In this document: positions 36,947 through 45,069 of the stretch, piece after piece
Layout: every line of letters begins with the position of its first letter
Position numbering within the stretch: position 1 is the stretch's first letter
DNA from: Mesorhizobium sp. M9A.F.Ca.ET.002.03.1.2
GTDB lineage: Bacteria; Pseudomonadota; Alphaproteobacteria; Rhizobiales; Rhizobiaceae
Direction of reading: 5' to 3'
DNA: 64,000 nt
Assembly: GCF_003952365.1 (NCBI RefSeq)
Contig: NZ_CP034443.1
Coordinates: 1,543,001 to 1,607,000 of the forward strand
The notes under the pieces: generated by a model
Told to the model about the DNA's origin: nothing
Seen by the model: the letters and a program-made list of their open reading frames with translations, nothing else
Database searches by the model: none
Position numbers and translations under genes: made by a program

Positions 36947-37903
36947 ATGGCCGAAACGCGCACCGAAGCGCTTCACCAGAATGCCGAGGGGCTGGACATC
37001 CAGGCCCCCGACGCCATCCTTTCCTTTTTGGCTAATGCCCAGATCGAGGCCGCCCAGGCCGTGCGCGGCGCCATTCCTGCCATCGCCAAAGCAGCCGAAA
37101 TCATCGCCAGCCAACTGAAGAGCGGGGGCAAGCTCGCCTATGCTGCCGCCGGCAGCTCGGGCTTGATGGCACTGGCCGATGCGCTGGAGCTGCCGGGCAC
37201 CTTTGGCATTCAGCGCGACCGCATCGCCATCCTGATCGCCGGCGGCGACGACGCCCTCAGGACACTGGCCGGCGGGCCGGAGGACGACACCGACGAAGCC
37301 TCGGCATCGGTTGCCGCTGCCGGCATCGGCGAGGGCGACTGCCTGATTGCGATCTCGGCCAGCGGCTCGACACCCTATGCTGTCAGGGCGATCGAGGATG
37401 CCAGGCGCCGGGGTGCGGCAACCATCGCCATCGCCAACAACAAGGATGCGTCGCTGCTTCGGTTGGCCGACGTCGCCATCCTGCTCGAAACGCCGCCGGA
37501 ACTGATCGCCGGCTCGACGCGCATGGGCGCCGGCACTGCCCAGAAGATCGCGCTCAACATGCTGTCGACGCTGACCGCCATTCATCTTGGCCATGTGCAC
37601 GACGGCTACATGGTCAACCTCATGGCCGACAACATCAAGCTGCGCGACCGCGCGGCGCGCATCGTCGCCGCCATAAGCGGGCGCGACAAGCACGATGCGG
37701 CGCGCCTGCTCGAAAAGAGCGGCGGCGCCGTCAAGGCCGCCATTCTGCTCGCCGCAGGTGCTGCCAGCGCCGATGCAGCCGAGAAGATACTGGAGGGGAC
37801 CGGCCAGAAGCTGCGCCCGGCCCTTTCCGCGATCGAGGGGAGCATGGGGCAGAAAGCCCCTGTTCTCAAAACCGAACCTGAAAAAGGTCAACAGGGAGAC
37901 TGA
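36947..37903 (+). CDS. murQ: N-acetylmuramic acid 6-phosphate etherase
   Basis: A 318-residue SIS-domain lyase. The frame is open from 36890; ATG 36947 follows GGAGGAAAGC. The start MAETRTEALHQNAEGLDIQ, KLAYAAAGSSGLMALADALE (about 64-83, with catalytic-site residues), ISASGSTPYAV (about 135-145) and GSTRMGAGTAQKIALNML (about 188-205) are signatures. It cleaves the lactyl ether of MurNAc-6-P to give GlcNAc-6-P and D-lactate. It links peptidoglycan sugars to nagA across the divergent promoter. Three bases separate it from the binding-protein gene. Confidence 0.93.
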   Translation: MAETRTEALHQNAEGLDIQAPDAILSFLANAQIEAAQAVRGAIPAIAKAAEIIASQLKSGGKLAYAAAGSSGLMALADALELPGTFGIQRDRIAILIAGGDDALRTLAGGPEDDTDEASASVAAAGIGEGDCLIAISASGSTPYAVRAIEDARRRGAATIAIANNKDASLLRLADVAILLETPPELIAGSTRMGAGTAQKIALNMLSTLTAIHLGHVHDGYMVNLMADNIKLRDRAARIVAAISGRDKHDAARLLEKSGGAVKAAILLAAGAASADAAEKILEGTGQKLRPALSAIEGSMGQKAPVLKTEPEKGQQGD

Positions 37904-37905
37904 GC

Positions 37906-39165
37906 ATGACAACGAAACTACTGACGGCACTGCTTCTCGGCACCAGCATTCTCGGCTCCGCCGGAATGGCCTGTGCCGCCGACGTAACGCTCAACATCGA
38001 AAGCTGGCGCGGCGACGACCTTGCCATCTGGAAAGACAAGCTGATCCCGGCCTTCGAAGCCAAGAACCCGGGCATCAAAGTGGTGTTCGCGCCGTCGGCG
38101 CCGACGGAGTACGACGCCGCGCTCGGCGCCAAGCTCGCCGCCGGCTCGGCCGGCGACCTGATCACTTGCCGCCCCTTCGACAAGTCGCTCGAACTCTACA
38201 AGAAGGGCAACCTCGCCGACCTCTCGGCGCTGCCCGGCATGGAGAACTTCTCCGATGTCGCCAAGGCCGCCTGGCAGACCGACGACGGCAAGGCGAGCTT
38301 CTGCGTGCCGATGGCCTCGGTCATCCACGGCTTCATCTACAACAAGGACGCCTTCGACCAGCTCGGCATTAAGGTGCCGGAGACTCGCGACGAGTTCTTC
38401 GCCGCGCTCGACAAGATCAAGGCCGACGGCACCTACATCCCGATGGCGATGGGCACCAAGGATCTCTGGGAAGCCGCGACCATGGGCTACCAGAACATCG
38501 GCCCGAACTACTGGAAAGGCGAGGAAGGCCGCGCAGCCCTGATCAAGGGCGAGCAGAAGCTGACCGACAAGGACTGGGTCGCGCCGTATGAAGAGCTGGC
38601 CAAGTGGAAGCCCTATCTCGGCGACGGCTTCGAGGCACAGACCTATCCGGACAGCCAGAACCTGTTCACGCTTGGTCGCGCCGCCATCTACCCGGCCGGA
38701 TCGTGGGAGATCGCGCTGTTCAAAACCCAGGCGCAGTTCAAGATGGGCGCGTTCCCGCCGCCGGTGCAGAAGGCCGGCGACACCTGCTACATCTCCGACC
38801 ACACCGACATCGGCATGGGCCTCAATGCGGCGTCCAAGAACGCCGACGCGGCCAAGACCTTCCTGTCCTGGGTCGCCTCGCCTGATTTTGCCACCATCTA
38901 TGCCAACGCGCTGCCGGGCTTCTTCAGCCTGAACAACACGCCGGTGAAGATGGAAGACCCGCTGGCCCAGGAATTCGTCTCCTGGCGCGACAAGTGCAAG
39001 TCGACGATCCGCTCGACTTACCAGATCCTGGGCCGCGGTACGCCGAACCTCGAAAACGAGACATGGGTTGAATCGGCCAACGTCATCAACGGCACCGATA
39101 CGCCGGAAGCTGCCGCCAAGAAACTGCAGGACGGTCTCGACAGCTGGTACAAGCCGGCGAAGTAA
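37906..39165 (+). CDS. Sugar ABC importer substrate-binding protein
   Basis: A 419-residue periplasmic protein with a signal peptide of about 24 residues (GMACA-AD). Mature motifs are DVTLNIESWRGDDLAIWKD and FAPSAPTEYDAALGAKLAAG, as in family 1 carbohydrate-binding proteins (UgpB/MalE group). FTLGRAAIYPAGSWEI (about 256-271) is a family hallmark. Given its place between murQ and the permeases, the ligand is probably an amino sugar (MurNAc, GlcNAc or a muropeptide sugar). That is inference from context. Confidence 0.85.
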   Translation: MTTKLLTALLLGTSILGSAGMACAADVTLNIESWRGDDLAIWKDKLIPAFEAKNPGIKVVFAPSAPTEYDAALGAKLAAGSAGDLITCRPFDKSLELYKKGNLADLSALPGMENFSDVAKAAWQTDDGKASFCVPMASVIHGFIYNKDAFDQLGIKVPETRDEFFAALDKIKADGTYIPMAMGTKDLWEAATMGYQNIGPNYWKGEEGRAALIKGEQKLTDKDWVAPYEELAKWKPYLGDGFEAQTYPDSQNLFTLGRAAIYPAGSWEIALFKTQAQFKMGAFPPPVQKAGDTCYISDHTDIGMGLNAASKNADAAKTFLSWVASPDFATIYANALPGFFSLNNTPVKMEDPLAQEFVSWRDKCKSTIRSTYQILGRGTPNLENETWVESANVINGTDTPEAAAKKLQDGLDSWYKPAK

Positions 39166-39180
39166 GAGCTCAGGCAACGG

Positions 39181-39206
39181 ACCGGCCGGGCACATGCCCG
39201 GCCGGT
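39181..39206 (+). terminator. Hairpin between binding-protein and permease genes
   Basis: A perfect 11-base stem ACCGGCCGGGC/GCCCGGCCGGT with an ACAT loop, 16 bases after the stop. There is no T-run, so it may serve to stabilise or partly end the message, giving more binding protein than permease. The remaining 39207-39400 holds no gene that I recognise. Confidence 0.65.
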
Positions 39207-39400
39207 ATTCAGATTGCACCGGTTTTGAGATTGCGATTGTCGGCACTGCCTCTCGGCCTTACCCTCCCTTTGTGGGGAAAGGCTGGCTGACCTGTCGCAA
39301 GCCTTGGTCCTTCCCGCATAGGGAGGACATTCGGGCAATGCATCGAGGCATCATCTAGCATCACACCATTTGGAACCGAGAGACGTCGGGGACCGAACTC

Positions 39401-40324
39401 ATGGCCGCAGCACCGAAACGACCGTTCCGCTGGCATATCGGCGTCTTCCTGGCGCCGGCGGTGCTGGTCTATACGGCAATCATGATTCTGCCGCTGGCCG
39501 GCACGCTGCAGCTCTCCTTGTTCCGCAACATAGACCAGTCCCAGGTCTTCGTGGGACTGGCAAACTTCCGCACGCTGTTCGGCGATCCCAACTGGTCCGT
39601 GGGTTTCTGGAACGCTCTCCGGAACAATGTCTGGTTCTTCATCATCCACATGCTGGTGCAGAACCCGATCGGCGTGCTTTTGGCGGCGCTGCTGTCCAGC
39701 CCGAGGCTGAGATTCTCGGCTTTCTACCGCACGGCGATCTTCGTTCCGACGATCCTGTCGTTCGTCATCGTCGGCTTCGCCTGGAAGTTGATCCTGTCGC
39801 CGCTGTGGGGTGTGGCGCCGAACCTAATGGATCTCGTCGGCCTCAAAAGCCTGTTCACGCCATGGTTGGGCAAGGAGCAATATGCGCTGACCGCGCTCAG
39901 CCTGATCTCGGTGTGGCAGTTCGTCGGCATCCCGATGATGCTGATCTATGCTGCGCTGCTGTCGATCCCCGACGAGGTGATCGAAGCGGCCGAATGCGAC
40001 GGCATCACCGGCATGTCGCAGTTCTGGAAGATCAAGCTGCCGCTGATCCTGCCGTCGATAGGCATCATCTCAATCCTCACCTTCGTCGGCAATTTCAACG
40101 CCTTCGACCTGATCTACACCGCGCAAGGCGCGCTGGCCGGCCCGAACTATTCGACCGACATCCTCGGCACCTTTCTCTACCGCGCCTTCTTCGGCTTCCA
40201 GCTGCAGGTTGGCGATCCCAACATGGGCTCGGCGATCGCCACGATGATGTTCCTGATCATCCTTGGCGGCGTCTGCGTCTATCTGTTCCTCATCCAGACG
40301 CGCTTGCGTCGGTATCAGTTCTGA
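39401..40324 (+). CDS. Sugar ABC importer permease (MalF/UgpA type)
   Basis: A 307-residue inner-membrane protein with six hydrophobic segments. It begins MAAAPKRPFRWHIGVFLAPAVLVYT. The coupling helix is EAAECDGITGMSQFWKIKLPL (split at Gly) at about 197-217. FNAFDLIYTAQGALAGPNYSTD follows helix 5, as in carbohydrate-uptake family 1 transporters. It works with the second permease encoded 8 bases downstream. Confidence 0.88.
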   Translation: MAAAPKRPFRWHIGVFLAPAVLVYTAIMILPLAGTLQLSLFRNIDQSQVFVGLANFRTLFGDPNWSVGFWNALRNNVWFFIIHMLVQNPIGVLLAALLSSPRLRFSAFYRTAIFVPTILSFVIVGFAWKLILSPLWGVAPNLMDLVGLKSLFTPWLGKEQYALTALSLISVWQFVGIPMMLIYAALLSIPDEVIEAAECDGITGMSQFWKIKLPLILPSIGIISILTFVGNFNAFDLIYTAQGALAGPNYSTDILGTFLYRAFFGFQLQVGDPNMGSAIATMMFLIILGGVCVYLFLIQTRLRRYQF

Positions 40325-40332
40325 GGCCCGAG

Positions 40333-41172
40333 ATGAGCACAGCAACCCGCTCCCTGCCCCGCACCATCGGCGCCCATGCGATCCTGTTGACCTACACGGC
40401 GATCGCACTGTTCCCGGTGATCCTCGTGGTGATGAATTCGTTTAAATCCCGCGCGGGCATCTTCGGTGCGCCGCTGACGCCGCCGACGCCTGCGACTTTC
40501 GACCTGATCGGCTACACCACGGTGATCGGCCAGGGCGACTTCATCCACTATTTCCAGAACAGCCTCGTCGTCACCGTGGCCTCGCTGTTCTTCGTGCTTT
40601 TGTTTGGCGCCATGGCCGCCTTCGCGCTGTCGGAATACCGCTTCCGCGGCAATTCGCTGATGGGGCTTTATCTCGCGCTCGGCATCATGATCCCGATCCG
40701 CCTCGCCACTGTCGCCATCCTGCAGCTGATGGTGGCAAGCGGGCTGGTCAACACACTGACGGCGCTGATCCTCGTCTACACGGCACAAGGCCTGCCGCTT
40801 GCCGTCTTCATCCTGTCGGAATTCATGAAGCAGGTGTCCGACGATTTGAAGAATGCCGGCAGGATCGACGGCCTGTCCGAATACACCATCTTCTTCCGCC
40901 TGGTGCTGCCGCTGGTCAGGCCATCCATGGCGACGGTTGCCGTCTTCACCATGATCCCAATCTGGAACGATCTGTGGTTCCCGCTGATCCTGGCGCCGTC
41001 GGAAGAGACCAAGACGGTGACGCTGGGCGCGCAGCTATTCCTCGGCCAGTTCGTCACCAATTGGAACGCGATCCTAGCCGCATTGTCGCTGGCGATCATG
41101 CCGGTGCTGATCCTCTATGTCATCTTCTCGCGGCAGCTGATCCGCGGCATCACTTCCGGAGCGGTCAAGTGA
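40333..41172 (+). CDS. Sugar ABC importer permease (MalG/UgpE type)
   Basis: A 279-residue inner-membrane protein. I start at ATG 40333 (MSTATRSLPRTIGAHAILLT) after a GAGGCCCGAG site. The coupling helix reads LKNAGRIDGLSEYTIFFRLVLP (about 172-193, split at its Gly). It has six helices and ends IRGITSGAVK as MalG-type permeases do. Its stop overlaps the GTG of the oxidoreductase gene. Confidence 0.88.
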   Translation: MSTATRSLPRTIGAHAILLTYTAIALFPVILVVMNSFKSRAGIFGAPLTPPTPATFDLIGYTTVIGQGDFIHYFQNSLVVTVASLFFVLLFGAMAAFALSEYRFRGNSLMGLYLALGIMIPIRLATVAILQLMVASGLVNTLTALILVYTAQGLPLAVFILSEFMKQVSDDLKNAGRIDGLSEYTIFFRLVLPLVRPSMATVAVFTMIPIWNDLWFPLILAPSEETKTVTLGAQLFLGQFVTNWNAILAALSLAIMPVLILYVIFSRQLIRGITSGAVK

Positions 41173-42230
41173 GTTCGCAAAAACCCCTTCGCGTCGTCGT
41201 CGCCGGTTTGGGCAATATGGGCCGCAGCCACGCGCTGGCCTATCACACCAATCCAGGCTTCGAGATCGCGGCGCTGGTCAACCGTTCGGATGTGCCGCTG
41301 CCGGCCGGGCTTTCCGGTTATGGCATCAGGCGCTCCTTCGAGGAAGCTTTGCGCGACGAGAAACCCGATGTCGCCTGCATCGCTACCTATTCCGACAGCC
41401 ATGCCGACTATGCAGTCAAGGCGTTCGAGGCCGGCTGCCATGTCTTCGTCGAAAAGCCGCTGGCAACGACGGTGGCGGAAGCCAAACGCGTCGTCGCCGC
41501 CGCCAAGACTAACGGCAAAAAGCTGGTGATCGGCTATATCCTGCGCCATCACCCGTCCTGGATCAGGCTGATCGCCGAGGCGCGCAAGCTGGGCGGCCCT
41601 TACGTGTTCCGCATGAACCTCAACCAGCAATCCTCAGGCCATAGCTGGGAGACACACAAGCAGCTGATGCAGACGACCTCGCCGATCGTCGATTGCGGCG
41701 TGCACTATCTCGACGTGATGCTGCAGATCACCGACGCCAGGCCGGTCGAGGTGCGCGGCATGGGATTGCGGCTGACCAACCAGATCGCGCCCTCGATGTA
41801 CAATTACGGCCACCTGCAAGTGCTGTTCGACGACGGTTCGGTCGGCTGGTACGAGGCGGGCTGGGGCCCGATGATCTCGGAGACGGCCTTTTTCGTGAAG
41901 GACGTGATCTCGCCGAATGGCTGCGTGTCGATCGTCATGAAGGAAGGTGTCAAATCCGACGACATCGACACCCATACCAAGACGTCGACCATCCGCCTGC
42001 ACAGCGCGGCGACCGGGGCGGACGGCAAGTTCGTCAAAGTGGACGAGATGCTGTCGATGGAAGGCGAACCCGGCCATCAGGATCTGTGCGATCTCGAACA
42101 GGCGTTCGTGCTGAAGGCGATCCGCGAGGGTCTCGATCTCACCCGCCACATGGACGACGCGGTGAAATCGCTCGCCGTCTGCCTAGCCGCCGACGAGAGC
42201 GTGCGCAGCGGCGTCGCCGTCAAACTCTAG
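41169..42230 (+). CDS. Gfo/Idh/MocA-family oxidoreductase
   Basis: A 353-residue NAD(P)-dependent protein. GTG 41169 overlaps the permease stop. RVVVAGLGNMGRSHALAYH (about 8-26) is the Rossmann motif; CIATYSDSHADYAVKAFEAG and HVFVEKPLATTVAEAK (about 95-110, with the conserved EKP lysine) follow, and DCGVHYLDVMLQI (about 174-186) holds the C-domain active-site His. Members oxidise or epimerise sugars and inositols. In this operon it may act on the imported amino sugar or a derivative; substrate unknown. Confidence 0.85.
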   Translation: MSSQKPLRVVVAGLGNMGRSHALAYHTNPGFEIAALVNRSDVPLPAGLSGYGIRRSFEEALRDEKPDVACIATYSDSHADYAVKAFEAGCHVFVEKPLATTVAEAKRVVAAAKTNGKKLVIGYILRHHPSWIRLIAEARKLGGPYVFRMNLNQQSSGHSWETHKQLMQTTSPIVDCGVHYLDVMLQITDARPVEVRGMGLRLTNQIAPSMYNYGHLQVLFDDGSVGWYEAGWGPMISETAFFVKDVISPNGCVSIVMKEGVKSDDIDTHTKTSTIRLHSAATGADGKFVKVDEMLSMEGEPGHQDLCDLEQAFVLKAIREGLDLTRHMDDAVKSLAVCLAADESVRSGVAVKL

Positions 42231-42245
42231 AACAGGGACGAAGCC

Positions 42246-43244
42246 GTGGGCTCGCTGAACATCGAGAATGTGAAAAAGGCCTTTGGGCCGGTCGAGGTGC
42301 TGAAGGGCATCAATCTCGAAGTGGCCGACGGCGAGTTCGTCGTCTTCGTCGGGCCCTCCGGCTGCGGCAAGTCGACGCTGCTCAGGGTCATCGCCGGGCT
42401 GGAGGATTCGACCTCGGGCCGCGTCGTCATCGACGGCGCGGATGTCTCCGCCACCCCGCCGGCCAAACGCGGCATCGCCATGGTGTTCCAGACCTACGCG
42501 CTCTACCCGCATCTGACGGTGAGGAACAATATGGGCCTCGGCCTCAAGCAGGCGGGCACGCCGGCGGCCGAGATCGACCGCCGCATCGGCATCGCCTCGT
42601 CGATGCTGTCGCTGGAACCTTATCTCTCGAGGCGGCCGGCCGAGCTCTCCGGAGGCCAGCGGCAGCGCGTCGCCATCGGCCGCGCCGTGGTGCGTGAGCC
42701 CCAGCTTTTTCTCTTCGACGAACCGCTGTCGAACCTCGATGCGGCATTGCGCGTCAACACGCGGCTGGAGATTGCGCAGCTGCATCGCCGGCTGAAGGCG
42801 ACCATGATCTATGTCACCCACGACCAGGTCGAGGCGATGACGCTGGCCGACAAGATCGTCGTGCTCAACGCGGGAAAGATCGAGCAGATCGGCGGCCCGA
42901 TGGAGCTTTACAATTCGCCGGCTAACGAATTCGTCGCAGGCTTCATCGGCTCACCGAAGATGAACTTCGTCGACGGCGCCAGGCTCGGTGAGACGGCCAA
43001 GACGATCGGCGTGCGTCCCGAACATCTGACGGTCGATGCGAAATCCGGCGCGTGGAAGGGCACGGTGGTCCATGCCGAGCACCTCGGCGCCGACACCAAC
43101 CTCTATCTCGACTGCGAGAAGGCCGGGCTGATCACCGTGCGCATCTTCGGCGTCTACAATGCCGAACCGGGCGCGACGCTTTATGCGACGCCGGATCCGG
43201 CAAAGACCTATCGGTTCGGGACTGATGGGAAGGTGCTGAAGTAG
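42246..43244 (+). CDS. Sugar ABC importer ATPase, UgpC/MsmX type
   Basis: A 332-residue ATPase starting at GTG 42246. Walker A is GPSGCGKST (36-44), then MVFQTYALYPHLTVRNNM (about 79-96), the signature LSGGQRQRVAIGRA (about 133-146), Walker B LFLFDEPLSNLD (about 153-164), and a C-terminal MalK-like regulatory OB domain (about 230-330). It closes the importer operon. The stop is followed by a small hairpin and the convergent FAH gene. Confidence 0.92.
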   Translation: MGSLNIENVKKAFGPVEVLKGINLEVADGEFVVFVGPSGCGKSTLLRVIAGLEDSTSGRVVIDGADVSATPPAKRGIAMVFQTYALYPHLTVRNNMGLGLKQAGTPAAEIDRRIGIASSMLSLEPYLSRRPAELSGGQRQRVAIGRAVVREPQLFLFDEPLSNLDAALRVNTRLEIAQLHRRLKATMIYVTHDQVEAMTLADKIVVLNAGKIEQIGGPMELYNSPANEFVAGFIGSPKMNFVDGARLGETAKTIGVRPEHLTVDAKSGAWKGTVVHAEHLGADTNLYLDCEKAGLITVRIFGVYNAEPGATLYATPDPAKTYRFGTDGKVLK

Positions 43245-43253
43245 CGCCCTCTT

Positions 43254-43276
43254 CCTTCTCCCCCTGTGGGAGAAGG
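43254..43276. terminator. Hairpin between convergent operons
   Basis: A perfect 9-base stem CCTTCTCCC/GGGAGAAGG with a CCTGT loop, 9 bases after the ATPase stop and 9 before the end of the convergent FAH gene. Similar short stems are scattered in rhizobial intergenic DNA. It could act as a bidirectional end signal. Confidence 0.55.
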
Positions 43277-43284
43277 TGGAGCGC

Positions 43285-44130
43285 CTACACGTCCGCCCTA
43301 AACGTCTGCTTCTGCATGCCAAGCCCTTCAATGCCAAGCTCGACCACGTCGCCCGCCTTGAGGAACACCGGCGGCTTCATACCCAGCCCGACGCCGGGCG
43401 GCGTGCCGGTTGAGATGATGTCGCCCGGATGCAGCGACATGAACTGGCTGAGATAGGACACCAGGTAGGCAACGCCATAGACCATGGTCTTGGTCGAGCC
43501 GTTCTGCATCGTCTTGCCGTTGACCTTCAGCCACATCGGAATGTTCTGCGGGTCCTTCACCTCGTCCTTGGTCACCAGCCACGGGCCGATCGGCCCGAAC
43601 GTGTCGCAGCTCTTGCCCTTGGTCCACTGGCCCTGCCGCTCGGCCTGAAAGGCACGTTCGGAAACGTCATGCGCGACGCAGTAGCCGGCGACATAGTCCA
43701 ACGCCTCGGCCTCTGTGACGTATTTGGCGGTCCTGCCGATGACCACGCCAAGCTCAACTTCCCAGTCGGTCTTCACCGAGCCGCGCGGGATCAGCACGTC
43801 GTCATCAGGCCCGACGATGGCCGAGCTTGCCTTCATGAAGATGATCGGTTCCGGCGGCACGGTGGCGCCGGTTTCGGCGGCATGGTCGGAATAGTTGAGG
43901 CCGATGCAGATGAATTTGCCGGTGCCGGCGACGCAGGCGCCGATGCGGGGCTTGCCGGAAACCGCCGGCAGCGATTTCGGATCGAGCTTCGATAATGTCT
44001 CGAGGGATACCGGGTCGAGCGCCTTGCCGGCAATGTCGGTGACATGGGCGGAGAGGTCGCGGATTGTCCCATCCGCATCGAGCAGGCCGGGGCGTTCGCT
44101 CCCGGCCTCGCCATAGCGCAGCAGTTTCAT
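43285..44130 (-). CDS. FAH-family hydrolase, likely 2,4-diketo-3-deoxy-L-fuconate hydrolase
   Basis: A 281-residue protein. The N-terminal MKLLRYGEAGSERPGLLDAD is followed by the catalytic FAH fold: CIGLNYSDHAAETG (about 75-88), PIIFMKASSAIVGPDDDV (about 94-111), TDWEVELGVVIGR (about 121-133, metal-binding Glu pair), and STGTPPGVGLGM (about 241-252). This subgroup includes the last enzyme of non-phosphorylating L-fucose degradation. The SDR gene 28 bases upstream on the same strand would give its substrate. Ureidoglycolate lyase annotations of relatives are probably wrong. No fucose dehydrogenase or dehydratase is in the window. Confidence 0.75.
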   Translation of the reverse strand: MKLLRYGEAGSERPGLLDADGTIRDLSAHVTDIAGKALDPVSLETLSKLDPKSLPAVSGKPRIGACVAGTGKFICIGLNYSDHAAETGATVPPEPIIFMKASSAIVGPDDDVLIPRGSVKTDWEVELGVVIGRTAKYVTEAEALDYVAGYCVAHDVSERAFQAERQGQWTKGKSCDTFGPIGPWLVTKDEVKDPQNIPMWLKVNGKTMQNGSTKTMVYGVAYLVSYLSQFMSLHPGDIISTGTPPGVGLGMKPPVFLKAGDVVELGIEGLGMQKQTFRADV

Positions 44131-44158
44131 AGAATTCCTCTCCTTGATTCAGATAAGC

Positions 44159-44890
44159 TCAGATCGACCAGCCACCGTCGATATTATAAGCCTGTCCCGA
44201 CGTATAGGTGGCGCCGGCCAGATAGACGGCGAGATCGGCGATTTCCTCCGGCGTGCCAAGCCGGCCCATGGGCTGGCGGGCGATGAAGGCGGCGCGGGCC
44301 GCCTCGTAGTCGCCCTGCGCATGCATGCGGTCCTCCAGCGACGGGCTTTCGACCGTGCCCGGGCAGATGGCGTTGCAGCGTATGCCCTTGCCGACATAGT
44401 CGGCGGCGATCGATTTGGTCAGGCCGATGACGGCCGCCTTGGTCAGTCCATAGACGAAGCGGTTGGGTACGCCCTTGGTCGAGCCGGCCAGTGACGACAT
44501 GTTGATGATCGAGCCGTCGCCGCGTTCCAGCATGCCGGGCAGCACTGCGCGGATGGTGCGGATCATCGAGCGGACATTGAGGTCATAGGCGAAGTCGAGA
44601 TCGCCTTCCTTCATCTCGAGGATCGAGCCCGAATGGACGAAGCCGGCGCAGTTGAACAGCACGTCGACGGGACCGATCTCGGCGAAGGCCGACGTCACCG
44701 CCTCGTCGTTCAGCACATCGAGCTTGCGCGTCTTGATCCCGGGCGTCTTGCCGAGTTCGGCGAGCATCACCTCGTTGATGTCGGTGGCATGGATGACGGC
44801 GCCCGCCTTGGCGAAAGCCAGCGCGCTCGCCCGGCCGATGCCTTGCGCCGCTGCCGTGACGACAACGACCTTGCCTGTCAGATCCGCCAT
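44159..44890 (-). CDS. SDR oxidoreductase, likely 2-keto-3-deoxy-L-fuconate dehydrogenase
   Basis: A 243-residue SDR starting at 44890 (MADLTGKVVVVTAAAQGIGR), with a GGAGAAAAGA site. The cofactor loop TAAAQGIG is at 12-19, Ser133, Tyr147 and Lys151 form the catalytic set, and Asp37 suggests NAD. IRCNAICPGTVESPSLEDR (about 185-203) is well conserved in the KDF dehydrogenase / BDH2 group. It is in an operon with the FAH hydrolase, giving the last two steps of L-fucose breakdown to pyruvate and lactate. A gap of 179 bases to the ALDH gene shows nothing clear. Confidence 0.75.
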   Translation of the reverse strand: MADLTGKVVVVTAAAQGIGRASALAFAKAGAVIHATDINEVMLAELGKTPGIKTRKLDVLNDEAVTSAFAEIGPVDVLFNCAGFVHSGSILEMKEGDLDFAYDLNVRSMIRTIRAVLPGMLERGDGSIINMSSLAGSTKGVPNRFVYGLTKAAVIGLTKSIAADYVGKGIRCNAICPGTVESPSLEDRMHAQGDYEAARAAFIARQPMGRLGTPEEIADLAVYLAGATYTSGQAYNIDGGWSI

Positions 44891-45069
44891 TCTTTTCTCC
44901 TCTGTGGCCGCCCGGTTTTTACCGGCACGCGACCAAGGCGCAATGTGCCAGACAGGCACTCTTGTGCCGCCTGCGTCGCCGTTCGCTCTGGGGCAAATGT
45001 TTTTTCTCGGTAAAGAGCATCCTTCCTGCCGTCAAGCCCGGACGTCCTCCGCGAGCGTCCGGCTGAAGC

